From NCBI GenBank assembly GCA_001803225.1, contig MHBF01000058.1, positions 19,563 through 56,694 of the forward strand: 37,132 bases of DNA, given 5' to 3'. The translations under genes and the position numbers were made by a program. Position 1 is the stretch's first letter; each line of letters begins with the position of its first letter. This stretch comes from Lentisphaerae bacterium GWF2_44_16 (lineage in GTDB: Bacteria > Verrucomicrobiota > Lentisphaeria > Victivallales > GWF2-45-14). The notes below the pieces were generated by a model. The model was not told where the DNA came from. It was given only the letters and a program-made list of their open reading frames with translations, and made no database searches. Of the stretch, positions 1 through 6,891 are shown in pieces.

Positions 1-129
1 CATTTGCTCGATCCGGATTAACGGGCCGTTGAATTCGGTTATAATTTCATCTTTTAGAATATCCCGAATAGCAAATACCCCAGATCCCCTGCTCGGTGTT
101 TCCTTGATATAAATTAAATCTTTCATCAT
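1..129 (-). CDS. SET-domain protein, N-terminal fragment (runs off the window start)
   Basis: The reading frame opens at a double ATG (127-129, then 124-126) behind a strong AGGAGG site about 6 bases upstream, and runs out of the window after 43 codons with no stop. The visible residues contain the block RGSGVFAIRDILKDEII, followed by an FNGPLI stretch. This resembles the first strands of SET domains, which usually read GRGVFA-RDI-KGE-I. Known SET proteins transfer methyl groups from S-adenosylmethionine to protein lysines. Bacterial versions are short, often 130-170 residues, and mostly uncharacterised. The cofactor and catalytic motifs (NHSC and the C-terminal Tyr) would lie outside the window, so activity cannot be judged. 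The neighbouring 130-245 region shows no promoter I can defend. Confidence 0.6.
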   Translation of the reverse strand, partial: MMKDLIYIKETPSRGSGVFAIRDILKDEIITEFNGPLIRIEQM

Positions 130-245
130 TGAAACCTCCTATGACAAGTTTTTAAGTTTGCGTTCTTTCCTTTTAACGGAATGCCTCTTATTTCAAAAAC
201 AGGATTATGAAAAACCATATAACGCTTTAAGGCTTTTTGCAAACC

Positions 246-543
246 TCACAGGATTTTTGCGATAGTCGTTTTATCAGAGAAATTCGTGGCTATTGTCTCG
301 CCGTCGTCAGAGATTTTTTTGAGCTCTTCGAGCATGGATGACGGGGCGATATCAAAGTTTTTTGCCATTTACTTCAAACAGGTGTAATGCTTTTCGATAT
401 TGCTTTTATCCATGAGGGTTTTCAGTTCTTCATCGCTCCTGAAACCATCGTTGAAGATGCCTGTATAGCGCATATCAAGTTTATTTTAGCGGCGAGGAAA
501 CCGGGTGCGAGGTGTCGATATTGACACATCCGATCTTAAACAT
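246..543 (-). pseudogene. Decayed Gfo/Idh/MocA-family oxidoreductase gene
   Basis: Three pieces of one protein can be read on the minus strand, broken by lesions. An ATG at 543 starts MFKIGCVNIDTSHP, a Rossmann-type opening seen in a subgroup of Gfo/Idh proteins, but it meets TAA at 481-483. A different frame (471-479) then continues with MRYTGIFNDGFRSDEEL, the expected next strand and helix, up to another in-frame TAA just before an ATG near 368. The same frame continues through a FDIAPSSMLEELKKI stretch to a TGA at 246-248. The pieces total about 95 residues against roughly 330-380 for an intact family member, so most of the gene has been deleted as well as frameshifted. I recognise the family from the N-terminal block only. 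The last piece could derive from the C-terminus or from another gene. Confidence 0.55.
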
Positions 544-602
544 TTGTTTACTTCTATTGGGAACGAAGTCCCTTTTATTGTTTCTACTTAGATTGAGCTA
601 TG

Positions 603-656
603 TTTTTTCTGCCGCTACGAAGTGAGCGGCAGTACGGAAAAAACAGAGTTTTTTCA
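603..656. repeat. Hairpin repeat, copy 1 (flanks the oxidoreductase gene)
   Basis: A T-run is followed by CTGCCGCT, an 8-base loop, AGCGGCAG, then TACGGAAAAAA and GAGTTTTTTC. The 8-bp GC-rich stem flanked by T and A runs could act as a terminator in either direction. A second copy lies at 1758-1812 in the same orientation, with slightly different loop sequence but the same flanks. The two copies bracket the gene at 671-1663. Confidence 0.7.
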
Positions 657-662
657 CGGTTG

Positions 663-679
663 CTTACTTTTTAAGTAAG
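663..679. terminator. Perfect 7-bp hairpin across the stop codon of the Gfo/Idh gene
   Basis: CTTACTT, a TTT loop and AAGTAAG form an uninterrupted inverted repeat that overlaps the last codons of the gene ending at 671. The stem is AT-rich, so it would be a weak intrinsic terminator at best. It may cooperate with the GC-rich hairpin at 603-656 just downstream on the minus strand. Bases 664-681 are repeated exactly at 11983-12000. Confidence 0.45.
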
Positions 680-1663
680 TTTTATTTCGACAGGTTTTCC
701 TGTGGCTATTGATTCATTGACAAGATAACTGATGAGTGCGGCCCTGATGGCGTTTTTTATGCCGTTCGGGGGTTCTCCGTTTTCCAGTATCGCCAGCGCC
801 AGTTTTTCTATTTCAATCTTATGGCCTTTGTCCTGCTGTTTCAGTGTTGTCGATGTCTTCCCGTTCACGTCAAAACCGTAACAGTCCATTTCCTTGAAAT
901 CATTTATGTAAATGATTTTTCCTTCGCAGTATATTTCAGTGACTTCCTTCGGGAAATCAGGGTTGCCAAAACTGTTTATGAGGGTTGTTCCGACTGAACC
1001 ATCCTTGAAGGTGATTGTGATTATCCCGCTGTCCGGGATTTTGACTTTTGCAGGGTCGAGGAACGTTCCGCCGCTGGCATATACTGACACTGGTACGGAT
1101 GGTACAAGCTCGCATATCAGATCAAAGATATGGCAGCCTTCACCGACGAAACGTCCGCCTCCGACCGCCGGATCATGTGTCCAGACATCGGCAGGGAAAA
1201 GCGCCTGAATGCGGTGATATATCATCCTTTTCCCTTTTGTGTCTTTCAGAAGATTGGAAGCCTTTGTTACCAGAGGCGCCATTCCGCGATTGTACCCTAC
1301 GGTGTATTTGACATTGTTTTTCTTGACAGCCGCGGCGACTTTTCTGCATTCTTCAATATTAAGCCCCATCGGTTTTTCACAGAGTATGTGCTTCCCCGCT
1401 TCTGCCGCTTTTACTGAAAGTTCTGCATGGGTATCATGCCGCGTTGAAATGACTACTACATCTATTTCCGGGTCTTTCAGAAGTTTTTCAATATCTGTTG
1501 TGTGATAAACGGCGCCGAGTTCCGTGCAGAGGCTTTCAGCCGCTTTTTCGTTTAAATCGCATGTGGCGTGTACCGTATAGTAAGGGCTTGTCTTGAGATT
1601 AGGTACATGCATCCCTCTCATAAAACCGCCGCATCCTATCAGTCCTGTCTTTAGTTTTTTCAA
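671..1663 (-). CDS. Gfo/Idh/MocA-family NAD(P)-dependent oxidoreductase
   Basis: Members of this family oxidise or reduce a sugar, inositol or sugar-acid hydroxyl with NAD(P) in the cytoplasm. The start I choose is TTG at 1661-1663, which has AAGGAG eight bases upstream and gives 330 residues, typical for the family. Longer upstream frames only add a hydrophobic, promoter-derived stretch. A Rossmann glycine motif (GLIGCGGFMRG) lies at residues 7-17, and the family EKP motif (CEKPMG), whose Lys contacts cofactor and substrate, at 95-100. A GGGRFVGEGCHIFDL block at about 167-181 carries the usual His in the active site. The rest is the alpha/beta C-terminal domain. The gene has its own consensus promoter with an overlapping palindrome, and the GntR regulator just upstream on the same strand is the likely controller. 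The substrate cannot be inferred. Confidence 0.9.
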   Translation of the reverse strand: MKKLKTGLIGCGGFMRGMHVPNLKTSPYYTVHATCDLNEKAAESLCTELGAVYHTTDIEKLLKDPEIDVVVISTRHDTHAELSVKAAEAGKHILCEKPMGLNIEECRKVAAAVKKNNVKYTVGYNRGMAPLVTKASNLLKDTKGKRMIYHRIQALFPADVWTHDPAVGGGRFVGEGCHIFDLICELVPSVPVSVYASGGTFLDPAKVKIPDSGIITITFKDGSVGTTLINSFGNPDFPKEVTEIYCEGKIIYINDFKEMDCYGFDVNGKTSTTLKQQDKGHKIEIEKLALAILENGEPPNGIKNAIRAALISYLVNESIATGKPVEIKLT

Positions 1664-1695
1664 GTTTATGACTCCTTGTATTGCTTTAAATGATA

Positions 1696-1729
1696 ACTGT
1701 ATTATATACAGTATCAACAGTAATGTCAA
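1696..1729 (-). promoter_or_regulatory. Consensus sigma70 promoter with overlapping 17-bp palindromic operator
   Basis: On the minus strand TTGACA (1724-1729) is separated by exactly 17 bases from TATAAT (1701-1706). A perfect palindrome, ACTGTAT-ATA-ATACAGT (1696-1712), covers the -10 box. Its half-site is related to the CTGTATATA repeats upstream of the GntR-type regulator gene at 1827-2807, which suggests that regulator represses this promoter. Confidence 0.8.
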
Positions 1730-1757
1730 TAGGCAAAGATTATTTTCTGCTGAAATC

Positions 1758-1812
1758 ATTTTTTCTGCCGCAAACGGAGTTGAGCGGCAGTACGGGAAAA
1801 TGAAGTTTTTTC
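1758..1812. repeat. Hairpin repeat, copy 2
   Basis: The layout is the same as the copy at 603-656: T-run, CTGCCGC, an 11-base loop, GCGGCAG, TACGG, A-run, then AGTTTTTTC. It lies between the regulator gene and the promoter of the oxidoreductase gene, where it could terminate transcription from the regulator. Confidence 0.7.
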
Positions 1813-1826
1813 GGAGTGCAGGTACT

Positions 1827-2807
1827 CTAGCTGCAGGGGCGGAGTATACGGTAGGGCATGTAACGGGTTTCCGGGATAGTGAGTGTCCCTGAATAGATTT
1901 CTGAGAGCATGTCTATGGCGGCTTTGCCGGTATCTTCCATGGAAAAGTGGGCAAGGTAAGCAATGGGCGACAATAGCGTAAGAGAGCTGTTTTCGCAGAT
2001 AAATCCCAGTTTCAATCCCGGCTTGATGGAATATATTTCAGGAAGGGCGGCAATGGGCATGTGCCCTCCTGATATTATGAGAGAATCAATGCTCAGGTCG
2101 TCTGCCAGCAAATCTCGGATAACGGCATTCAGATTGGCCGTAGTGGCGTCTCTTATATATCGGAAACCTATCCCTGAAGGGGCTGTGCCTTCAAGATATC
2201 CGTTTCTTGATAAAATGTGGTTTATGCTCGAGAGATTGCCGATGAAGCCTGTTCTCCTGCATCCGTCTTCGGCCATTGTTTTTGCCAGGTCGCGCGCGCA
2301 GTCTCTGAAATTCACGGTAACGCAAAAGCATTCAGGATTTTCAATACCGACAAAGACGTTCGGAATTTTGTTTTTGTCGGAATACATGCAGAACTCTGTC
2401 TTTCCGGTAACCACTACATATACTATTCCGTTTCCTATGGGAAGTTTACTGAATTCGGACTCGCCGAATGGATGTTTGATTATATAGGTATTGGCTTCGA
2501 TGCCGAGAGATGTGCATCTTTCCATACAACCCTGCATGTAGGGATAATTCTGTGGAGCGGAGTGAGAGATTAGCGTTACCTTGCTGAGCTTTCTTGTCTT
2601 GCAGACAAAGCTTCCCATGCGCTCGTGCCGTTCTATCAGTTTTTCATTCATAAGCTCGCGCAGTGCCCTGTTCGAGGTTATGGAACTAACCCCGAATTCA
2701 GAGGCGATTCTTGTATGTCCCGGCATGCGGAAGCCCGGCGGATAAGTCTGGTTTTTTATCCTGTTTCTCAGCTCTTCAGCTATTTTTTTGTAAAGCGGCT
2801 CTTCCAT
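1827..2807 (-). CDS. GntR-type winged-helix / LacI-like (PBP1-fold) transcriptional regulator
   Basis: This 326-residue protein has an N-terminal GntR winged helix (residues about 4-72; PPGFRMPGHTRIASEFGVS, then RALRELMNEKLIERHERMGSFV). It is joined to a periplasmic-binding-protein-like ligand domain of the LacI/GalR kind (about 75-320; GCRRTGFIGNLSSINHILSRN is the usual subdomain strand and helix). Such hybrids are cytoplasmic sugar-responsive repressors, as with AraR of Bacillus. The start ATG at 2805-2807 lacks a clear ribosome site. Its promoter region holds two direct CTGTATATA-type repeats and a third related site near the start codon, which suggests autoregulation. The next gene downstream, the Gfo/Idh oxidoreductase, has a palindrome built from the same half-site, so the two genes probably form a small regulon. 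The ligand is unknown. Confidence 0.88.
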   Translation of the reverse strand: MEEPLYKKIAEELRNRIKNQTYPPGFRMPGHTRIASEFGVSSITSNRALRELMNEKLIERHERMGSFVCKTRKLSKVTLISHSAPQNYPYMQGCMERCTSLGIEANTYIIKHPFGESEFSKLPIGNGIVYVVVTGKTEFCMYSDKNKIPNVFVGIENPECFCVTVNFRDCARDLAKTMAEDGCRRTGFIGNLSSINHILSRNGYLEGTAPSGIGFRYIRDATTANLNAVIRDLLADDLSIDSLIISGGHMPIAALPEIYSIKPGLKLGFICENSSLTLLSPIAYLAHFSMEDTGKAAIDMLSEIYSGTLTIPETRYMPYRILRPCS

Positions 2808-2891
2808 AGTATATACACAGTTGCCCCGTTTTAGATGAACAATTATATTGTTTTATATATAATATATACAGCAGATATATACAGAAGTCAA
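2808..2891 (-). promoter_or_regulatory. Promoter and repeated operator half-sites of the GntR/PBP1 regulator
   Basis: TTGACT (2886-2891), 17 bases, then TATATA (2863-2868) is a good sigma70-like promoter on the minus strand. Read on the plus strand, TATATACAG occurs at 2863-2871 and again at 2876-2884, 13 bp apart. A related TATACACAG sits at 2812-2820. The half-site matches the palindrome at 1696-1712. Confidence 0.6.
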
Positions 2892-2917
2892 TAGCGTTTC
2901 AGGAAAAAAACATCATT

Positions 2918-3772
2918 TCATGAGAGTTTTCCCAGCCATCTGGAAAAAGCGGCGGGACAGGAAAAGCCCAGTTCTTCGGATATTTCCTTTTTGCGCAATC
3001 CCTTTTTCTGCAACTCTTCAATCTTTTTGCGTCTGCATGTATCTATATAGGCGTGAACCGTCTGTCCGGTATGCTTTTTGAACATTCTGGCGAAATGGAA
3101 TTTGCTGTACCCTGAAATATGCGCGAGTTTTTCAAGGTTCAGATTGCGCCCTCCTGTTTCGCTGATATGGCTGCTGATAGTGTCAATGGTTTTTTTGTGA
3201 AGGCCAAGGTTTTTATTGTCATCTCCCTGTGAGAAGCCGCACTCTACGAGGCGTACAATCATAAGTCCGGCTGCTGTCAGAATTTTATTTCTCTTTAATT
3301 GCAGCGGTATATCCGGGTTGGCGGCGAGTTCCGTCCAGCATCTGTTCAGGATCGCGCCGGCGTCTGTGTACGGCATTATTATCGAATGGCTCTTGACAGG
3401 ATCGAATTTTTTCTTTTTTACAGCATAGGTGCGTGCGAATATGCCGTCCTGAAGAAAGCTTATCCACAAATGTGTAATATCCGGACAAAAAGGCGGATAG
3501 TAAAAGTCATGCGTATCCATTGAGTTGAAAAAAAACAGTGCTCCCGGGGAACACGCGTAAAGGCGGTTATTGAGACTGTAACAGGTTTCCCCTTCAAGCG
3601 CGAACATTATTTCCCTGTGCGGGTGACTGTGATTGTTTTCATCCAGCCATTCCTCATGTTTGCGCTTGCTGACAGGCATCAAATCCGCCGGAAAAAGCGA
3701 GCTTACTATTTTCCAGTCCCAGAGCCCCAGGAGGACGGAGAGCATTGCTTCATCAAAATACTTATTTTTCAT
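2918..3772 (-). CDS. AraC-family transcriptional regulator
   Basis: The protein has 284 residues, normal for the family. The N-terminal part has cupin-like sensor features: HPHREIMFALEGETCYSLNNR at about residues 50-70, then the PGALFFFNSMDTHDFYYPP turn. The C-terminal part (about 185-284) holds two helix-turn-helix units. The first reads LNLEKLAHISGYSKFHFARMFKKHTG; the second is RKKEISEELGFSCPAAFSRW. AGGAAGG precedes the ATG. The gene is transcribed away from the xylose-isomerase-like gene at 3913 with a 140-base shared control region, the classical arrangement for an AraC activator of a sugar operon. Two 10-base direct repeats 21 bp apart in that region are probable binding sites. I infer that it responds to the sugar handled by the divergent isomerases. 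Confidence 0.9.
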   Translation of the reverse strand: MKNKYFDEAMLSVLLGLWDWKIVSSLFPADLMPVSKRKHEEWLDENNHSHPHREIMFALEGETCYSLNNRLYACSPGALFFFNSMDTHDFYYPPFCPDITHLWISFLQDGIFARTYAVKKKKFDPVKSHSIIMPYTDAGAILNRCWTELAANPDIPLQLKRNKILTAAGLMIVRLVECGFSQGDDNKNLGLHKKTIDTISSHISETGGRNLNLEKLAHISGYSKFHFARMFKKHTGQTVHAYIDTCRRKKIEELQKKGLRKKEISEELGFSCPAAFSRWLGKLS

Positions 3773-3825
3773 GGCCTTCCTCGATATAATAGCAATAAAG
3801 GTTAATTTTTAGCAAATAATAATAA

Positions 3826-3864
3826 TTGACATTCAGGTATATTTCAATTATAATCAAGTATATT
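3826..3864 (+). promoter_or_regulatory. Consensus promoter with 21-bp-spaced direct repeats (AraC-type site)
   Basis: TTGACA (3826-3831), 17 bases, TATAAT (3849-3854) is an exact sigma70 consensus reading toward the xylose-isomerase-like gene. CAGGTATATT (3834-3843) and CAAGTATATT (3855-3864) differ at one base and start 21 bp apart, two helical turns. That is the spacing AraC-family dimers favour. The repeats lie in the spacer and just past the -10 box, so occupancy would more easily repress than activate. Confidence 0.7.
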
Positions 3865-3912
3865 ATATTATTTTACCAGGCAAGTTATGTAAATAAAAAC
3901 AGGAGGTTGAAA

Positions 3913-4947
3913 GTGAAGAAGGGTACGTTTCGTTTTTCGTTCGGTCCGTGGAACATTCATGAAGGCGCGGACCCTTTCGGCCCTCCGGCCAGGGACAGCA
4001 TAGCATTTGAGAAAAAACTTGGAATGTACAAGGGCCTCGGCTTTGACGGCGTACAGTTTCATGATGACGACGCGGTGCCCAATATGAACAACCTTACGGC
4101 AAGCGCCATTCAGAATGAAGCGCACAAAGTAAAAAAACTTCTGGACAAGCACGGACTTGTACCTGAATTTGTAGCGCCGCGCCTCTGGGAGGATAAACGC
4201 ACCATTGACGGCGGATACACCTCAAACAGCAAAGCAGACAGAGAATATGCAATCGACAGAAGCAAAAAATGCGTTGACATAGCCCGTGAACTCGGTACAC
4301 GGAATATCGTTCTCTGGCTTGCCCGCGAAGGCACATATATCAGAGAAGCCAAGGACTCCGTGGAATCCGTGAAGCGCATCGTTGAGGCCATGCAGATTAT
4401 GCTTGATTATGATAAAGAGATCAGGATAATGATTGAGTCCAAGCCGAATGAACCGATGGACCATACTTATATACCGACTATCGGACATGCCATCGCTCTC
4501 GGTCTCCTGACCAATGCCCCGGACAGGGTTGGCTGTCTCATAGAGAGCGCGCACGCCCTCCTTGCCGGACTCGACCCTTCCGACGAAATGGGTTACGCCA
4601 TGGCGCACGGCAAACTCTGGAGCGTTCACCTTAACGACCAGAACGGCATGAAATTCGATCAGGATAAATCTTTCGGCAGTGTTGACTTGAGACGCGCCTT
4701 TAATCAGGTGCGGATACTTGACAGGCACGGCTACGGAAATGACGGCGAATGGATAGGGCTTGACGTCAAAGCCATGAGGACGCAGAAGGACGATGTCGCC
4801 GCCAAGCATCTCCGGAACAGCCGTGAGATTTTCCTCAAGCTCCTTGAGATAAGCCGCGGTCTCGATGAGAAGAAAATGAACAAGATGATTGCCGATAGAG
4901 ACTACGAAGAACTTGATCTCTACATAATGAAAAGTCTTATTAAATAG
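3913..4947 (+). CDS. xylA: Class I xylose-isomerase-like aldose isomerase with an unusual metal ligand
   Basis: Xylose isomerase interconverts an aldose and a ketose using two divalent metals in a TIM barrel. The GTG at 3913 is chosen because AGGAGG lies six bases upstream. It gives 344 residues starting VKKGTFRFSFGPWN, which matches the FSFGLW opening of short (class I, Streptomyces-type) enzymes. Active-site residues aligned by motif are: His50 in VQFHDDD, Trp135, Glu175 and Lys177 in IESKPNEP, Glu211 and His214 in CLIESAHALLAG, Asp249 and Asp251 in KFDQD, and Asp284 in GLDVK. The residue matching Asp245 of the Streptomyces enzyme is His239 (SVHLND), as in L-rhamnose isomerases, so the substrate may not be xylose. 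A second TIM-barrel enzyme follows 19 bases later, and the divergent AraC gene is the likely regulator. The symbol reflects family only. Confidence 0.8.
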   Translation: MKKGTFRFSFGPWNIHEGADPFGPPARDSIAFEKKLGMYKGLGFDGVQFHDDDAVPNMNNLTASAIQNEAHKVKKLLDKHGLVPEFVAPRLWEDKRTIDGGYTSNSKADREYAIDRSKKCVDIARELGTRNIVLWLAREGTYIREAKDSVESVKRIVEAMQIMLDYDKEIRIMIESKPNEPMDHTYIPTIGHAIALGLLTNAPDRVGCLIESAHALLAGLDPSDEMGYAMAHGKLWSVHLNDQNGMKFDQDKSFGSVDLRRAFNQVRILDRHGYGNDGEWIGLDVKAMRTQKDDVAAKHLRNSREIFLKLLEISRGLDEKKMNKMIADRDYEELDLYIMKSLIK

Positions 4948-4966
4948 TTAAAAGAAAGATTATAAA

Positions 4967-5704
4967 ATGTCCAGGATTTCTGTTCAGTTGTATTCAGTGA
5001 GGGCCGAGCTGGCAAAGGATTTTAAAGGCGTAATTGAGAAGATAGCCTCTTTCGGTTATGATGGCGTGGAATTTGCCGGGGGCCCTCCCGGACTTTCGTT
5101 TAACCAGTGTGCCGAAATAGTCAGAAAGGCAGGGCTGAAAGTTTCAAGCGCTCACATGCCTCTGCCTCTCGGGCCGAATAAAAACCTGATTATGGACAAC
5201 ATAAAACTCCTTGGATGCGAATACATCGTTTCAGGGAAGGGGCAGGCTGATTACAAAACGGCAGACATGATAAAAAAGAACTGCGACGAATTCAACGCCG
5301 CCGCCGCCGAAGCGAAAAAGAGCGGCTTGAAACTTGCCCTTCATAATCACTGGTGGGAGTTTGAAGACATTGACGGCGTTCCCGTCTATAAGACGATGTT
5401 GAAACATCTCAGCTCCGATGTGCTTTTTGAAGTGGACACCTACTGGGTCAAAGTCGGCGGCAAAGACCCCGTGAGCGTACTCAAAGAAATTGGTAATCGC
5501 GCCCCTCTGTTTCATATCAAGGACGGGAGCGGCGTAAAGGGTGATTTCAACATGAAAGCCGCTGGTAAAGGCGTTATGGATTTCAAGCCGATTTTCAATG
5601 AAGCCAAAAACGTCGAATGGCTGATATGTGAACTCGACGCCTGCGCCACAGATATGCTTGAAGCCGTCAAGGAAAGCTTCGATTACATATCCCGGAATAA
5701 ATAA
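4967..5704 (+). CDS. Sugar phosphate isomerase/epimerase (AP endonuclease 2-like TIM barrel)
   Basis: The 245-residue protein belongs to the xylose-isomerase-like TIM-barrel superfamily that includes IolE, hydroxypyruvate isomerase and ketose epimerases. It begins with SVQLYSVRAELAKDF and GYDGVEFAGG at about residues 5-37. Four candidate metal ligands appear in the expected order: Asp in LFEVDTYWV (about 161), His in LFHIKDG (about 184), Glu in LICELDAC (about 223), and an earlier His pair in LALHNHWWEFE. These cytoplasmic enzymes move a carbonyl or invert a centre on a free sugar or cyclitol using one metal ion. Only 19 bases separate it from the xylose-isomerase-like gene, so the two form one operon and probably act in succession on the same sugar. 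The ribosome site is weak (AAGAAAG). The substrate is not evident. Confidence 0.85.
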   Translation: MSRISVQLYSVRAELAKDFKGVIEKIASFGYDGVEFAGGPPGLSFNQCAEIVRKAGLKVSSAHMPLPLGPNKNLIMDNIKLLGCEYIVSGKGQADYKTADMIKKNCDEFNAAAAEAKKSGLKLALHNHWWEFEDIDGVPVYKTMLKHLSSDVLFEVDTYWVKVGGKDPVSVLKEIGNRAPLFHIKDGSGVKGDFNMKAAGKGVMDFKPIFNEAKNVEWLICELDACATDMLEAVKESFDYISRNK

Positions 5705-5711
5705 ATATTCC

Positions 5712-5745
5712 AACAGGAATCTGGAGAAAAATCCGTATTCCTGTT
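5712..5745. terminator. 9-bp inverted repeat between convergent genes
   Basis: AACAGGAAT (5712-5720) and ATTCCTGTT (5737-5745) can pair around a 16-base loop. It sits eight bases after the isomerase stop and before the convergent delta-prime stop at 5821, where a shared terminator is expected. There is no U-run after it on the plus strand, so a canonical intrinsic terminator is not shown. Confidence 0.4.
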
Positions 5746-5820
5746 ATTCGGATAATTTCAGAGAGTCGGATATATGGTCTGTGCTAAGCTGGTCTGGTGG
5801 ACGCAAATATATTGCTGACT

Positions 5821-6891
5821 TTATTCTTCTCCGGAGGAGAATTTCGCGGCGTTCAGGCAGAAACAGCGCATTGTCAGTTCCTCGTTCACGTTCCAGTTCA
5901 GGTTCTGGAGAAATTCCTCGGCGGCGGAAAGGGATTTGAAAGTATCTTTTTCGTTGAGATTTTTAATATCGATATTGCGGGTTTCAAATATTTCCGGGTT
6001 GGGTATTTCGCTGAGGGGAATGCCGCAGCTGAGCATGTAAACCTGGGCGAACCAGGAATGCACGGCACTCAAAAAATAAGCTCTGTTGCGGCGGTATTCG
6101 GCTTCAATCGCGGCTTTTTTGCGCTCTTCAATCTGTTTTTTTTCGGAGGCTGATAAATCCTCATTTTCCGGGGATTTGGCTTTCTTTTTCCATTCCGCCT
6201 CGATTTTTTCTTCAGAATCCGTGAAAAGAGCGTTTGAAATGCCTATCACTTTTTGGGCGCAGTTCTCGGCTTTGACAAGATTATCGGACTCGAACTGAAG
6301 CTCAAAAAGAGCGTCGAAAAGTTCGGACGCCCCATTGAAATCATATTCACAGCGGTTTTCAAGAAGGAGTATGCTCTGACATCTTGAACGGATAGTGGGA
6401 AGAAGTTCCGATGGGTTTCCAGTCGCCAGTATCAGAAACGTATTTGGCGGCGGCTCCTCAAGAGTTTTCAAAAACGCGTTCTGCGCCTCCGTTTTCATTC
6501 TGTCGGCGTCGTATATTATTCCGATTTTCTTTCCTGCTTCGGTAACGCTGGTCAGATAAAAGAGGCTCTCAAACCAGCGCACGGTGTCGGGTTCTCTCTC
6601 ATTGTCCCCGACCGGGATTATTCTTGACTTGGAGGAGGGGGACAGCGTATATAGTTCAGGGTAATTTTCAGAAATTATTTGAGCGCAGGTTTTGCATTTT
6701 CCGCATGGTGAGCCGTTGGGTTGCGGCTGTGGGCATATCGCTATCTGCGCCAGCAGTAATGAAAAGTCTTTCCTCTGCTGTGGATTGTCTCCATGGAGCA
6801 GATAGGCATGTGCCAGGCGTTTAGCCTTTCTCGCGTTTTTAAGAGCGTTTACGATTGCGGGAAACTGTTTTTCAAAACGGTCCAAAAGCAT
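5821..6891 (-). CDS. holB: DNA polymerase III, delta-prime subunit
   Basis: Delta-prime is the stator of the clamp loader that places the sliding clamp on primed DNA. This 356-residue protein has the AAA+ layout of the family: AHAYLLHGDNPQQRKDFS where an active ATPase would have a P-loop (degenerate here, as in E. coli delta-prime); four Cys (about residues 53, 63, 66 and 69; CGKCKTC) forming the zinc module; GIIYDADRMKTEAQNAFLKTLEEPP at about 136-160 (DEAD-like and sensor region); and TIRSRCQ (the SRC motif). A charged lysine/glutamate-rich segment at about 225-265 is longer than I expect. The gene starts within the 3' end of tmk (20-base overlap), with GGAG upstream of the ATG inside tmk. 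The tmk-holB pair is a common bacterial arrangement. Confidence 0.92.
   Translation of the reverse strand: MLLDRFEKQFPAIVNALKNARKAKRLAHAYLLHGDNPQQRKDFSLLLAQIAICPQPQPNGSPCGKCKTCAQIISENYPELYTLSPSSKSRIIPVGDNEREPDTVRWFESLFYLTSVTEAGKKIGIIYDADRMKTEAQNAFLKTLEEPPPNTFLILATGNPSELLPTIRSRCQSILLLENRCEYDFNGASELFDALFELQFESDNLVKAENCAQKVIGISNALFTDSEEKIEAEWKKKAKSPENEDLSASEKKQIEERKKAAIEAEYRRNRAYFLSAVHSWFAQVYMLSCGIPLSEIPNPEIFETRNIDIKNLNEKDTFKSLSAAEEFLQNLNWNVNEELTMRCFCLNAAKFSSGEE

Noticed and set aside
603..1812. Insertion sequence or transposon around the oxidoreductase gene
   Set aside because: The flanking hairpins are direct, not terminal inverted, copies, and there is no transposase and no evident target duplication.
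4222..4809. 195-codon minus-strand frame inside the xylose-isomerase-like gene
   Set aside because: A shadow of a gene with conserved metal ligands; no ribosome site or motif.
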